NCBI RefSeq assembly: GCF_014196425.1
Contig: NZ_JACIDR010000003.1
Span: forward strand, 372,001-436,000
From: Hansschlegelia beijingensis
Lineage (GTDB): Bacteria; Pseudomonadota; Alphaproteobacteria; Rhizobiales; Methylopilaceae
Reading direction: 5' to 3'
Length of the DNA stretch: 64,000 bases
Part shown: piece after piece, positions 1 to 14,699 of the stretch
Layout of the letters: each line of letters starts with the position of its first letter
How positions within the stretch are numbered: position 1 is the stretch's first letter
Program-made: the position numbers and the translations under genes
The notes under the pieces: generated by a model
Told to the model about the DNA's origin: nothing
The model's input: the letters and a program-made list of their open reading frames with translations, nothing else
Database searches by the model: none

Positions 1-2151
<2,151 letters not shown>

Positions 2152-2331
2152 GGCCCGAATATAGGCAGGAACCGGCCGAACGCGAGCCTCCCGGCGCAGC
2201 CTTCCGCGCAGGCCGGCGCCCCCCGCCCTTGGTCCGGCTTCCGCCCGTCCGCGGCCGGCGCCTAAACTCACGGTTGAGTTCCAGCGGCGCGGCCGCCCGG
2301 CTTCCGCCCCTGGAGGATGAAGGGGAACGCG

Positions 2332-3072
2332 ATGCCCTACGATCTCACCCGGCGCATGGTCGCCGAGTTCTTCGGCACGGCCTGGCTGGTGTTCGGCGGC
2401 TGCGGCGCGGCGGTGCTGTCCGCCGCGTTCCCGGATCTCGGCATCGGCTTCCTCGGCGTGGCCTTCGCCTTCGGCCTCACCGTGCTGTCGATGGCCTACG
2501 CGGTCGGCCACATCTCCGGCGGCCATTTCAACCCGGCCGTGACGCTCGGCCTGTGGGCCGCCGGCCGCTGCGCCAACCGCCATGTCGGCCCCTATGTGGC
2601 GGCCCAGATCGTCGGCGCCGTCGCGGGCGCCGCCGCGCTCTACCTGATCGCCTCCGGCAAGGCCGGCTTCGTCCCCGCCGGCTTCGCCTCCAACGGCTAT
2701 GGCGACCTCAGCCCCGGCAAGTACGGCCTCGGCGCCTGCTTCGTCACGGAGGTGCTGGCGACCTTCTTCTTCCTGTTCATCATCCTCGGCGCGACCTCGA
2801 AGGGCGCCGCCACCGGCTTCGCCGGCATCCCGATCGGCCTCGCCCTGACGCTGATCCACCTGATCACCATCCCGGTCACCAACACCTCGGTGAACCCCGC
2901 CCGCTCCACCGGCCCGGCGCTGTTCGCCGAGGGCGCCTATTTCGGACAGCTCTGGCTGTTCTGGCTCGCCCCGCTCGCCGGCGCCGTCGCCGCCGGCTTC
3001 CTGGCGCGCTGGCTCTACGAAGCGGGCGGCATCGACGAGACCACGGTGGTGGAGGAGCGAAGGGTGGGGTGA
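2332..3072 (+). CDS. aqpZ: Aquaporin Z
   Basis: Inner-membrane water channel of the MIP family, 246 residues. Both pore signatures are present: FNPAVTL (NPA at 67-69) and VNPARST (NPA at 188-190, followed by the selectivity-filter Arg191). Six hydrophobic helices are evident. An upstream in-frame ATG exists at 2317, but its GGAGG lies directly against the codon. The ATG at 2332 has AGGGGA six bases upstream and gives the usual AqpZ N-terminus ([16 protein letters not shown]), so it is preferred. Transcribed alone, divergent from uvrB across ~180 bp. Confidence 0.95.
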   Translation: MPYDLTRRMVAEFFGTAWLVFGGCGAAVLSAAFPDLGIGFLGVAFAFGLTVLSMAYAVGHISGGHFNPAVTLGLWAAGRCANRHVGPYVAAQIVGAVAGAAALYLIASGKAGFVPAGFASNGYGDLSPGKYGLGACFVTEVLATFFFLFIILGATSKGAATGFAGIPIGLALTLIHLITIPVTNTSVNPARSTGPALFAEGAYFGQLWLFWLAPLAGAVAAGFLARWLYEAGGIDETTVVEERRVG

Positions 3073-3339
3073 GGGGGAGGGCTTGGTTGCTGCTGGACGC
3101 CGGCTAGTTGTTATCAGTGTCATGCATTGGCTCATCCCACGCGCCATTCCTCCGCACCACTCGGAGGCCGCTTGATCCTCTAAGCAAGCTGCAGGACTAG
3201 TTTCTCTCCGTGAATTCGCTAGGGCTTGTTCAGAGTTAAAAAGCCATTCTCGGGGTATTCTATAGTGTCGCCCCCACGAGATGATCGTCTATCATGATGC
3301 GGTTCAGAACGAGCCTCATCGTAGCCGGATGGAGACCTT

Positions 3340-4866
3340 ATGACGAACCTAGCGATCATTCTGGCGATATCCCATTATTCAGGCGGGCTAACTGCGCTTC
3401 CAGCATGCCAAAACGACGAAGCTGTTTTTAAGAGACTTGTCGAATCAACAGGTAAATTCGACGATATTATCGTGCTAGATGGCTCCGCTCGAAGTCTGGA
3501 CGTGAAAAATAAACTTGCGAAGGCTATAGCCGGCCACCAAAAGTCCGACGTAGATACGGTTCTATTCTATTACACCGGTCACGGAAGTTTTGACGGAGAA
3601 GAATTTAACTATCTGTTTACTGATTACGACCCCAAGAGAACCAAGCAGACCTCTCTGCGGAATAGCGAGCTAGATGAGATGGTCCGTAGCATTGAGCCAA
3701 ATCTCTATGTAAAAGTCGTTGACGCTTGCCAGTCCGGGATTCCTTATATCAAGGATTCGACTGATATATCAGAGTACCTCAAATCTAAAGAAAAGAGATT
3801 TAAAAGTCTTTATTTTCTTTTTTCGTCGCAAATAGATCAATCCTCTTGGCAGGACACAAGAATCAGCGACTTCACGCGGGAGCTTATATTGGCCCTCGAC
3901 CGGCCTGTCGGCACCGGGATACGGTACAGCGATATTATGGATGCGCTAAGCGACGCATTCTCAGCAAACCAGAGGCAGCGTCCATTTTTTGTAAGCCAAG
4001 CGGGATTCACGGAGATATTTTGTGAAATTAACGAAGATGTGTACCGCATAGTCGACGAGATTAAGAGTGGGGCTGATCTTGAGGCAAGCGTAAGTGGAGG
4101 CGGGGATAAGAAAAGCGCTCTGATGCAGGCCATCAAGAAGCTGTCAGAAGGCTTTGTTGAGAAGGAGGAGGCGCTAGGGATTGTTGAGTCGATGCCGCGC
4201 GACTTCGCAGAGGTCAAGATCGAAAAGGATCTAGATGAGTTCTTTGATGTCTCAGTTTCAGAGGTTTTCGAAAAATCTCCGCCGAACGCCAACCTGATAG
4301 CGTCTTGGTTGGAAAAGCAGGGTATGAACAGAGAGTATTTTACGGACATAATATCCAGAACGGAAGAAATTAAGACGAGAGTTCCTCGTGATCCGATGGC
4401 TCATCTCTACAAGAGCGCTACTGGGTCTATGGGGTATGTCAGGGGGGACGATGAGTTCGTGACAGTAACAAAGGAGCGTAGAGTCATTACGGATTATAAG
4501 AGACGTGTTGAGCTCCCGTTTAATTATCTAGAGATCACTCTGATTCCGTTGTACCCTGGAATGGTTCAGTATGAATGTACTGTTGTTCCGTTTGTTTCTA
4601 GGAGAGCGCTCCGATTATTCTGGGGATTCCGGTCGTTCCAGTTTGTTGATTGGGATGCTCAGCGGCCGAACGGAGGCGTCGAGTATTTCACAGATGAAGT
4701 CGCTCTCCGCGTGGAACCTGACCGCGCAGCTTTGCAACAGAGGATCATCGCCGAATTTTCGAACTTCGTATCAGCAAAGCTCTCGGAGCTGACGGAGGCC
4801 GTGCTTCCGCCCGAAAGCCAGGCGGGGCCGCAAGCGGGTAAGGACACAAGGGCGCGCAAGGACTAG
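3340..4866 (+). CDS. Caspase-like (peptidase C14) protein in a low-GC insertion
   Basis: 508 residues. The N-terminal ~230 residues look like a caspase-family cysteine protease. The start MTNLAIILAISHYSG is followed by the catalytic His in YYTGHGSF (His81) and the catalytic Cys in VVDACQSG (Cys130), each after a beta-strand as in metacaspases and bacterial C14 proteins. The rest (about 240-508) matches no family I recognise. It has no membrane segment or signal peptide and a charged, partly helical middle section. Base composition is far more AT-rich than the neighbours from about 3.1 kb to 4.79 kb; the last ~25 codons return to high GC. The stop codon lies in the terminus of the adjacent repeat. 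It is a lone gene with no partner operon. Related bacterial C14 proteins are often abortive-infection effectors; that role here is inference. Confidence 0.8.
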   Translation: MTNLAIILAISHYSGGLTALPACQNDEAVFKRLVESTGKFDDIIVLDGSARSLDVKNKLAKAIAGHQKSDVDTVLFYYTGHGSFDGEEFNYLFTDYDPKRTKQTSLRNSELDEMVRSIEPNLYVKVVDACQSGIPYIKDSTDISEYLKSKEKRFKSLYFLFSSQIDQSSWQDTRISDFTRELILALDRPVGTGIRYSDIMDALSDAFSANQRQRPFFVSQAGFTEIFCEINEDVYRIVDEIKSGADLEASVSGGGDKKSALMQAIKKLSEGFVEKEEALGIVESMPRDFAEVKIEKDLDEFFDVSVSEVFEKSPPNANLIASWLEKQGMNREYFTDIISRTEEIKTRVPRDPMAHLYKSATGSMGYVRGDDEFVTVTKERRVITDYKRRVELPFNYLEITLIPLYPGMVQYECTVVPFVSRRALRLFWGFRSFQFVDWDAQRPNGGVEYFTDEVALRVEPDRAALQQRIIAEFSNFVSAKLSELTEAVLPPESQAGPQAGKDTRARKD

Positions 4867-4867
4867 G

Positions 4868-5340
4868 AAAAAATACCTTGACATCCCGCCCCCTCTATGC
4901 TCTCCTCTCATCACCTTCTCCCGCGCGGGAGGCGTGTCCGGACCGGCCGGCCATGTGGGGGAGGGGCGGCGCCTGCGGCGGGGATGACCGGATGTCCTCC
5001 GTCCCGGGACGGTCGGCACTGCGGCGGGTTGGGAGATGCGAGCGCCGAAAGGCGCGTCCGGTTCCCTTCTGCGACGACGCCGCCCCGCATTACGACGGGG
5101 ACGCGCTTGAGGCGCGGATGGCGCGGAACGCGCGAGGTTCTGGGCGGCCCCAAAGGCTTCCGCAGAACCCCTGCGCTTCGGGTTCCCGGCCGGCTTCGGC
5201 CAGGACCGTTCCAAGCCGGCAGGCGGTCCGCAGCGATCGTTAAGACGTCGCGCGCGGAGCGCCGGGCGGCCGGTTATCCGAACTACGGAACGAGCGGCGG
5301 CCCGACGCTCCGCGCCTTCCCGCTGTTTGACCAGGATTGG
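4868..5340 (-). repeat. Repeat family 1, copy A (terminus faces the caspase-like gene)
   Basis: Read on the minus strand it begins TCAAACAGCGGGAAGGCGCG and continues through GTCGTAATGCGGGGCGG and CCGCCGCAGGCGCCGC. It then has GGCCGGCCGGTCCGGACACG and ends GGGATGTCAAGGTATTTTTT. The same ordered blocks recur at 32221-32735 and 61991-62432, with a truncated copy at 33308-33441. Open frames through it are not conserved between copies because of indels, so I treat it as non-coding. It fills most of the gap between the caspase-like gene and the next gene. Confidence 0.75.
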
Positions 5341-5387
5341 ACGAGACCAAGCCGCGCCAGCGGCCGATGACGCGCGCCCGCGCTCTT

Positions 5388-5653
5388 CTCCCTCCCTCGC
5401 AGAGGGGAGGGTGGACGGGCGAAGCCCGGCCGGGTGGGGTGGGCTCAGAAGGAATCGCGCGAAACCTCGCCCGTCATGCCCGGCGCAGCCGGGTATCCAC
5501 GACTTGGCGGCGGTCCGCAGGCGAGGGAAGTCGTGGATGCCCGCAAGCGGGCATGACGGGCGCTGGGCGCTGCGCCCGAAGACCCCACCCGACCCCTCGC
5601 TGGCGCGAGGGGCCACCCTCCCCACCGCTTCGCGGCGAGGAGGGAGAGGGGCG
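5388..5653. repeat. Repeat family 2: compound nested palindrome, copy 1
   Basis: About 265 bp built as nested inverted repeats. Outer arms are CCCTCCCTCGC/GAGGGTGG against CCACCCTCC/GAGGAGGGAG. Middle arms are GCCGGGTGGGGT against ACCCCACCCGAC. The core is GTCATGCCCGG...TATCCACGACTT against AAGTCGTGGATGCCCGC...GGGCATGAC. A second full copy is at 43676-43932, and the core alone is at 32048-32146. No gene is seen here. Confidence 0.75.
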
Positions 5654-5731
5654 GCGGCGTTAAGGGGGGCGGGCGCCAATTCGTGAGACGGGGCGGATCG
5701 GGCGGAACCTCGCCTGCGCCGGCCCGTTACT

Positions 5732-7720
5732 GTGCCGGGCGAGGGAACACGCGGCGTGCAGCAATTGGTGGCGGAGCGGATTCGCAGGCCCGGCGAGGGT
5801 CCGCTGGTGGTGGCGGCGTGGTCGATCGTCGGCGCCGCGGTGGTGGGCGCGCTTTACATCGGGCGCGATCTGCTGATCCCGATCGCGCTCGCGCTGCTGC
5901 TGAGCTTCGTGCTGTCGCCGCTGGTCAGCCTCGCCAAGCGCGTGCGGATCCCGCGCAGCATCGCCGTGGTGGCGCTGGTCCTCATGGCGTTCGGGGTGAT
6001 CGTCGGCCTCGGCGCGGTGCTGGCCGGGCAGGTGGCGCAGCTCGCGGGCGATCTCCCGAAATACCAGTCGACGATGCGCGCCAAGGTGCAGTCGGTCGGC
6101 GAGATGATGGGCGGCGGCGCGACCCTCGACCGCGCCGCGGACCTGCTGCAGGACCTCGGCGAGGAGCTCGACCGGCCGAAGTCGTCCGGGCAGACCTTTC
6201 CGACGGACGGCCGCCCGGGCTCCGGCAAGCCGCAGGACCCCGTGCCGGTGCAGGTCCGGCAGCCGCCGCCGACGGCGGTCGAAAACATGCGGGCGGTGAT
6301 CGAGCCGCTGATCCATCCGCTGGCCACCACCGGCGTGATGATCATCTTCGTGATCTTCATTCTGCTGCAGCGCGAGGACATCCGGAACCGCTTCATGCGG
6401 CTCGCCGGCTCGCAGGACATCCAGCGCACCACGGCGGCGCTCGACGACGCGGCGCGGAGGCTGTCGCGGCTGCTGCTCACCCAGCTCGCGCTGAACTCCG
6501 CCTTCGGGCTGGTGATCGGCTTCGGGCTGGCGGCGATCGGGGTGCCGAGCGCGGCGCTGTGGGGCATCATGGCCGCGGTGCTGCGTTTCGTGCCCTATAT
6601 CGGCGCGATCATCGGGGCGCTGCTCCCGATGGCGCTCGCGGCCGCGGTCGATCCGGGCTGGAGCAGCTTCCTGCTCACTGCGGCGTTCTTCGCGGTCACC
6701 GAGTTCACGCTCGCCCATCTGATCGAGCCGATGGCGTTCGGCCGCAGCACCGGGCTTTCGCCGGTCGCCGTGGTGGTGTCGGCGACCTTCTGGACGGCGC
6801 TGTGGGGGCCGATCGGGTTGGTGCTCTCCACGCCGCTGACGATCTGCCTGGTGGTGCTGGGGCGGCACGTGCCGAGCCTGTCCTTCCTCGACACGCTGCT
6901 CGGCGACCGGCCGGCGCTCAGCCCGCCGGAGATCTTCTACCAGCGCATGCTCGCGCGCGACCCGATCGAGGCTTCCGAGAAGGCGCGCGAGGTGCTGCAG
7001 GAGCGCTCGCTCTCGGCCTATTACGAGGAGGTGGCGCTGCCCGGCCTGCTGCTCGCCCAGCGCGACGCCGAGCGCGGCGCGCTGCAGGCCGAGCGGCTCG
7101 AGGCGCTGCGCTCATCGGTGTCGGAGCTGATCGAGGATCTCGATTCCTTCGACGACACGGATCCCAAGGACGGCGAGGAGACCCTCGACCCGGAGGCGAT
7201 CGACGCCATCGAGCATGTCGAGACCGACGCAAGCGCGGCGGATCTCACGCCAGGCCCGCAGAGCGCGCCGCGGCCCGACCCGGCGTTCCGGGTGCGCTGC
7301 GTCGGCGCGCGCACGCCCGTCGAGGGCGCGGCGGCCGAGATCATGGCGCAGCTGCTCAACAAGCACGGTCTCGCGCCGCAGCTCGAGGACGACGACTTCC
7401 TGCTGACCAGCGGCGTGGTGGAGATGGAGGCCGCGGGCCCCTCGATCGTGTGCGTGGCGTTCCTGGACGCCGAGGAGGCCCATGTCCGGCTCGTCGTGCG
7501 GCGCGTGCGCCGGCGGCTGCCGAGCGCCTATGTGGTCGCGGCCTGCTGGACCTCCGACGAGCGCGAGCTGCCGGCGGACGACATTCGCCAGGCCGCCCGC
7601 GCGGACGCGGTGGCGCTCAGCCTGCGCGGCGTGGTCGAGCGCTGCCTCGACGAGGCGCGCCGCCGCTCCGAGACCAGGGCCGCCGCGACCCAGGAGGAGC
7701 GCACCGCCGTCTCGGCCTGA
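5732..7720 (+). CDS. AI-2E family transporter with long C-terminal cytoplasmic region
   Basis: 662 residues from the GTG at 5732; in-frame GTGs at 5756 and 5768 are alternative starts. Residues ~25-370 are the polytopic AI-2E/PerM exporter domain (PF01594), with paired N-terminal helices, a soluble loop and a C-terminal helix bundle including the [20 protein letters not shown] segment. Residues ~385-660 form an extra soluble part with the conserved stretch [18 protein letters not shown]. After an acidic linker comes a Rossmann-like half resembling B12-binding folds but without a DxHxxG motif. The substrate is unknown; the family name does not establish AI-2 export here. The gene follows the repeat block, so its promoter must lie within or just after the repeats. 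Confidence 0.85.
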   Translation: MPGEGTRGVQQLVAERIRRPGEGPLVVAAWSIVGAAVVGALYIGRDLLIPIALALLLSFVLSPLVSLAKRVRIPRSIAVVALVLMAFGVIVGLGAVLAGQVAQLAGDLPKYQSTMRAKVQSVGEMMGGGATLDRAADLLQDLGEELDRPKSSGQTFPTDGRPGSGKPQDPVPVQVRQPPPTAVENMRAVIEPLIHPLATTGVMIIFVIFILLQREDIRNRFMRLAGSQDIQRTTAALDDAARRLSRLLLTQLALNSAFGLVIGFGLAAIGVPSAALWGIMAAVLRFVPYIGAIIGALLPMALAAAVDPGWSSFLLTAAFFAVTEFTLAHLIEPMAFGRSTGLSPVAVVVSATFWTALWGPIGLVLSTPLTICLVVLGRHVPSLSFLDTLLGDRPALSPPEIFYQRMLARDPIEASEKAREVLQERSLSAYYEEVALPGLLLAQRDAERGALQAERLEALRSSVSELIEDLDSFDDTDPKDGEETLDPEAIDAIEHVETDASAADLTPGPQSAPRPDPAFRVRCVGARTPVEGAAAEIMAQLLNKHGLAPQLEDDDFLLTSGVVEMEAAGPSIVCVAFLDAEEAHVRLVVRRVRRRLPSAYVVAACWTSDERELPADDIRQAARADAVALSLRGVVERCLDEARRRSETRAAATQEERTAVSA

Positions 7721-7767
7721 CGCCGCGCCCCGGGGCGCCTATATGGGAGCCGGACACGGAGGCCGCG

Positions 7768-8172
<405 letters not shown>

Positions 8173-8184
8173 GGACGGGGCGGC

Positions 8185-9402
8185 TCAGTCGGTCGCGCCG
8201 CCCACATAGCTGACGCGGTAGATCGCGCCGTTGTGGTCGTCGGAGACCAGCAGCGAGCCGTCCCGCATCACCTCGACGTCGACGGGGCGGCCGACATACT
8301 CGTTGTCCTCGACGAAGCCGGTGAGGAACGGCTCGACCCAGACGACCTCCCGCCGGTCGTTGAGGAAGGCGACCGCCACGTCGGCGTATTTCTGCGACCG
8401 GTTCCACGGCCCGTGGCGCGCGATGAAGATCGCGTCCCGGTATTTTTCGGGGAACATGCCGCCCGTGTAGAACCGCATTCCGAGCGGCGCGGCGTGCGGC
8501 CCGAGCAGCGCGGCGGGGCTGACGAACTCGCCGCAGCTGCGGCCCTGGCCGAACTCGGGGTCGGTCATCAGGCCCGAATGGCAATAGGGGAAGCCGAAAT
8601 CCTGCCCCGCCCGGGTGACGTGGTTGAGCTCGTCGAGCGGCATGTCGTCGGAAATCCAGTCGCGCTGATTGTCGGTGAACCAGAGGTCGCCGGAGCGCGG
8701 ATCGAAATCGAAGCCGACCGAGTTCCGGACGCCCCTGGCGACCGTCTCGACATTGGAGCCGTCGAGATCCATGCGGAAGATGCGGGCGTGGCGCGGGTCC
8801 GGCTCGCACACATTGCAGGGCGCCCCCACCGGCACGTAGAGCTTGCCGTCCGGCCCGATCTTCAGAAACTTCCAGCCATGCGGGCTTTCGCCGGGGAACT
8901 TGTCATAGACGACGACCGGCTTCGGAGGCGCGTCAAGCCGGTCCTCGACGCCGTCATAGCGCAGGATCTCCTTGGCGTTCGCGACATAGAGCGCGCCGTT
9001 TCTGAACTCGATGCCGTTCGGCAGCGTCATGCCGGAGACGACGGTCTTCACCTCGCGTCGGCCGCCCTTGTCGACCACGGCGTAGACCTTGTTGGCGACG
9101 AACAGCGAGGACACGAACAGCGTGTCCCGCTCGCCCAGGCGCATCATGCGCGCGTCGAGGATGTCGCTCGCATAGGTCTCGACCTTGAACCCGGGCGGAA
9201 CCCGAAGCTTGGCGGTCGGCAGCGCCTCGGCCGGCGTCGGCACCGGAAAGGCCGAGACCGGCGCGAGCTTGAAGCCCTGGCGTCCCTTGGGCCCGCCGAG
9301 GGACCAGAACTCCTCCGTCTTCTCGGCGGCTGCCGCCGCCCCGCAGGTCAGCGCGACCAGCGCCAGCGTCAGGCGCAGCGCGTTCCGTCGCTGATATCGC
9401 AT
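8185..9402 (-). CDS. Sorbosone dehydrogenase-like secreted PQQ-type beta-propeller protein
   Basis: 405 residues. The N-terminal signal peptide (MRYQRRNALRLTLALVAL...AAAAA/E) points to the periplasm. The remainder is a six-bladed propeller of the soluble PQQ sugar dehydrogenase / L-sorbosone dehydrogenase family, with NGIEF, ESPHGW, RNSVGFDFDP, LWFTDN, HGPWNRS and RPVDVEVM...LVSDDHNG strands. Paired Cys in PCNVCEP are typical of the sorbosone branch. The start was chosen at ATG 9402, with GGAGA upstream, over a longer ORF lacking a plausible N-terminus. The substrate cannot be read from sequence. Divergent from the deacetylase gene across 143 bp. Confidence 0.85.
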   Translation of the reverse strand: MRYQRRNALRLTLALVALTCGAAAAAEKTEEFWSLGGPKGRQGFKLAPVSAFPVPTPAEALPTAKLRVPPGFKVETYASDILDARMMRLGERDTLFVSSLFVANKVYAVVDKGGRREVKTVVSGMTLPNGIEFRNGALYVANAKEILRYDGVEDRLDAPPKPVVVYDKFPGESPHGWKFLKIGPDGKLYVPVGAPCNVCEPDPRHARIFRMDLDGSNVETVARGVRNSVGFDFDPRSGDLWFTDNQRDWISDDMPLDELNHVTRAGQDFGFPYCHSGLMTDPEFGQGRSCGEFVSPAALLGPHAAPLGMRFYTGGMFPEKYRDAIFIARHGPWNRSQKYADVAVAFLNDRREVVWVEPFLTGFVEDNEYVGRPVDVEVMRDGSLLVSDDHNGAIYRVSYVGGATD

Positions 9403-9545
9403 GCAGTCTCCATGGCCGCTTCCCGGAGCGGCTCGGGCCAAAGCTAGGCGCGCCGGAGCCGCCCGCCAAGACGCCGTCTGGCGCGCCCTTGTTTCGCCGG
9501 AAAGCACGCGCTTTTCGTGCCGCGGAAGCAACGGCCGGAGCGACG

Positions 9546-10475
9546 ATGGCGGGACGTCTGGCGACACTTGCGGGCGCGGCGCTGCTCCTGGGCGCAGCAC
9601 CGGCGCGGGCGGTCGAGTTCGAGCCGCGGCTCACGATCGCGTCCCCGGACCCCGCCGTCCGGGAGGTGGCTCTCACCTTCGACGCCTGCTCCGGCGCCGT
9701 CGACCGCCGCATCCTGGACGCGCTGCTCGAGACGCGGGCCAAGGCGACGATCTTCGTCACGCAACGGTGGATCCGTCGGAACCCGGAGGCGCTTGCGACC
9801 CTCAAGGCGCACCCGGATCAGTTCGAGATCGAGAACCACGGCGCCCGCCATGTGCCGATCGTGACGGACGCGCGCAGCGTCTTCGGTCTAGCGGCCGCGG
9901 GCACGATCCAGGCTGTGCGGGCGGAGATCGGCGAGGGCGCGGCGGCGGTGGAGACCGCGACCGGCGCCCGCCCGAGGTGGTTCCGCGGCGCCACCGCGCG
10001 CTACAGCCGTGACGCGCTGGATGAGATTTCCGCGGAGGGATTCCGCGTCGCCGGGTTCTCGCTGAACGGCGACATGGGCGCTTCGCTGCCCGCCGCCGTC
10101 GCCGAGCGCCGCATTGCGGCCGCCCGATCGGGCGATGTCGTGATCGCGCACATCAATCAGCCGGCCCGCAGCTCGGGCGAGGGGGTCGCCGGCGCCATCC
10201 GCGCGCTCGCGGCGGCGGGCGTCAGGTTCGTGCGTCTTGAGGATGCGGCGATGAAGAGCGAGGACGGCCGCCCGATCCTACCGCCCAAGCGCGAAATCGA
10301 TCACGAGCTTCGCGTTGAGCGCCACGATGACCAGGGCGACAAGCCCGGCGGTGGCGGACATCCAGCGGGGAGCCACGAACTCTCCCATCTTGGCGCGGCT
10401 GGCGGTGAACCAGACCAGCGGAATGACCGCGAAGGGCAGCTGCAGACTCAGCACGACCTGGCTCAGCACAAGTAG
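9546..10475 (+). CDS. Secreted polysaccharide deacetylase, running into mntH antisense
   Basis: CE4/NodB-type carbohydrate esterase that removes N- or O-acetyl groups from an envelope or extracellular polysaccharide. ATG 9546 has GGAG upstream and begins a signal peptide ([22 protein letters not shown]). NodB motifs follow: [10 protein letters not shown] (metal-binding Asp), ENHGARHVP (the usual H-S/T-x-x-H replaced by H-G-A-R-H), and RPRWFRG. The expected fold ends near [10 protein letters not shown] at about 10250. The frame then continues ~70 codons into sequence antisense to mntH before a stop, and that tail has no family similarity. Confidence 0.82.
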   Translation: MAGRLATLAGAALLLGAAPARAVEFEPRLTIASPDPAVREVALTFDACSGAVDRRILDALLETRAKATIFVTQRWIRRNPEALATLKAHPDQFEIENHGARHVPIVTDARSVFGLAAAGTIQAVRAEIGEGAAAVETATGARPRWFRGATARYSRDALDEISAEGFRVAGFSLNGDMGASLPAAVAERRIAAARSGDVVIAHINQPARSSGEGVAGAIRALAAAGVRFVRLEDAAMKSEDGRPILPPKREIDHELRVERHDDQGDKPGGGGHPAGSHELSHLGAAGGEPDQRNDREGQLQTQHDLAQHK

Positions 10476-11654
10476 CTGCGCCGTCCCGCTCTCGCCGTAG
10501 AACATCGTGACGCCGATCGCCGGGACGATGGCGATGGCGCGCGTGATCAGGCGGCGCAGCCAGGGCGAGAGCCGGATGCGCAGGAAACCTTCCATCACCA
10601 CCTGGCCGGAAAGCGTGGCGGTCACGGTGGAGTTCAGTCCGCAGCAGAGCAGGGCGACGCCGAAAGCGGTGGCGGCCAAACTGCCGCCGAGAAGCGGCCC
10701 GAGCAGAGTGTGGGCCTCACCGAGTTCGGCGACCTCGCCATGGCCGCTGTCATGAAAGGCGGCGGCCGCAAGCACGAGGATCGAGGCGTTCACCACGAAG
10801 GCGAACACGAGCGCGATCGTCGAATCCGTGACCGCATAGCGGATCGCCTCACGCTTGCCGGCCGCGTCGCGGCCATAGGCGCGGGTCTGCACCACCGAGG
10901 AGTGCAGGTAGAGATTGTGAGGCATGACGGTCGCGCCGACGATGCCGAGCGCGATGTAGAGCATCTCCGGGTTGGTCACGAGCTCCGTGGTCGGCGCGAG
11001 GCCGCGGATCACCGCGCCAAGATCGGGATGCGCCATCGCAAGCTGGATCGCGAAACAGCCGGCGATGACCATCAACAGGCCGATCACGAAAGCCTCGACC
11101 CAGCGAAAGCCCACCCGCTGAAGCCCGAGCACGAGAACGACGTCGAGCGCGGTCAGGATCACGCCGATCTCCAGCGGGATGCCGAACACGAGGGTGAGCC
11201 CGATGGCGGTGCCGATCACCTCGGCGAGGTCGGTGGCGCAGATCGCGGCCTCGGCCAGCATCCAGAGCGGGAAGGACACCGCCTTGGGAAATGCGTCCCG
11301 GCACGCCTGCGCCAGATCCCGTCCGGTCGCCACGCCGAGGCGGGCGCACAGCGCCTGCAGGAGCATCGCCATCAGGCTCGAGAGCGCCACGACGGCCATC
11401 AGCGCGTAGCCGAACTTGGAGCCGCCGGCGAGGGAGGTCGCCCAGTTGCCCGGATCCATGTAGCCGACGGCGACCAGATACCCGGGACCCACGAAGGCCA
11501 GCATCCGCCGAAGCGGGCTGCGGCCGCGCACCGACACGGAGGCGTTCACTTCCGCGAGCGAGGCGCTCCCCGGCGCTCCTCGCCAACCTGAGAAGGGTGT
11601 CGAACGCGCGGGCTCCCCCACGTCAGTCAAAGTCTCGGCTTCGCCTGTCTGCAT
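10278..11654 (-). CDS. mntH: Nramp-family divalent metal/proton symporter MntH
   Basis: 458-residue inner-membrane Mn2+ (and Fe2+) importer of the Nramp family with about eleven helices. The metal-site motif DPGN appears in [11 protein letters not shown] and the second metal-site motif in [11 protein letters not shown]. The first ~45 residues are a soluble tail, so a later start is possible. The 3' end overlaps the convergent deacetylase reading frame by 198 bp. A manganese-responsive regulator site would be expected upstream; a weak dyad is listed separately. Confidence 0.93.
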   Translation of the reverse strand: MQTGEAETLTDVGEPARSTPFSGWRGAPGSASLAEVNASVSVRGRSPLRRMLAFVGPGYLVAVGYMDPGNWATSLAGGSKFGYALMAVVALSSLMAMLLQALCARLGVATGRDLAQACRDAFPKAVSFPLWMLAEAAICATDLAEVIGTAIGLTLVFGIPLEIGVILTALDVVLVLGLQRVGFRWVEAFVIGLLMVIAGCFAIQLAMAHPDLGAVIRGLAPTTELVTNPEMLYIALGIVGATVMPHNLYLHSSVVQTRAYGRDAAGKREAIRYAVTDSTIALVFAFVVNASILVLAAAAFHDSGHGEVAELGEAHTLLGPLLGGSLAATAFGVALLCCGLNSTVTATLSGQVVMEGFLRIRLSPWLRRLITRAIAIVPAIGVTMFYGESGTAQLLVLSQVVLSLQLPFAVIPLVWFTASRAKMGEFVAPRWMSATAGLVALVIVALNAKLVIDFALGR

Positions 11655-11690
11655 CGGGTTCCTGGCGCCAGCGCCTGATGGTCTGCCAGC

Positions 11691-11710
11691 TGCAAGTAGG
11701 TCGCAACTGC
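11691..11710 (-). promoter_or_regulatory. Weak dyad upstream of mntH, possible Mur/Fur-type operator
   Basis: TGCAAGTAGGTCGCAACTGC lies 36-56 bp upstream of the mntH start. It is an imperfect inverted repeat with the GCA...TGC ends and internal GCAA typical of rhizobial manganese-responsive (Mur) operators. Symmetry is poor (about half of positions), so this is a suggestion from position and base pattern only. Confidence 0.22.
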
Positions 11711-11851
11711 GTCGCCCGCCATGCGGCCGTGACGAGTCCGCACCCTGCGCGTCGCCCTTGTCACATGTGCCCCCGCGTGCAACGTCCTCCCGTCGCGGAA
11801 CGTTCGCGGTCGCGAAATGGTCCGCTCAACGCTGCGGGAGATGCGGCTGCG

Positions 11852-14542
<2,691 letters not shown>

Positions 14543-14699
14543 GGCCGGGTTCGCTGCCTCGAGTAGAGCGCTTGATGGAACCGCGGCCGGTCGACGTTAG
14601 TTTCTGTCCGGATCGGCGGAGGCTCGCATCCGTCGGCGCTCGGGTGCGTAACGTGGCTCTTGCCTGCTGCGTAGCCTGATCCTCACTTCAGGAGCGCCA

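Noticed and set aside
3226-3266. Promoter for the caspase-like gene (TTGTTC ... TATTCT / TATAGT)
   Set aside because: Spacings are 24 or 19 bases with weak boxes; no pair is convincing.
4878-5686. Several open frames on both strands between the caspase-like gene and the transporter
   Set aside because: They lie in the repeats, carry Arg/Pro/Ala-rich composition, and their frames are not kept between repeat copies.
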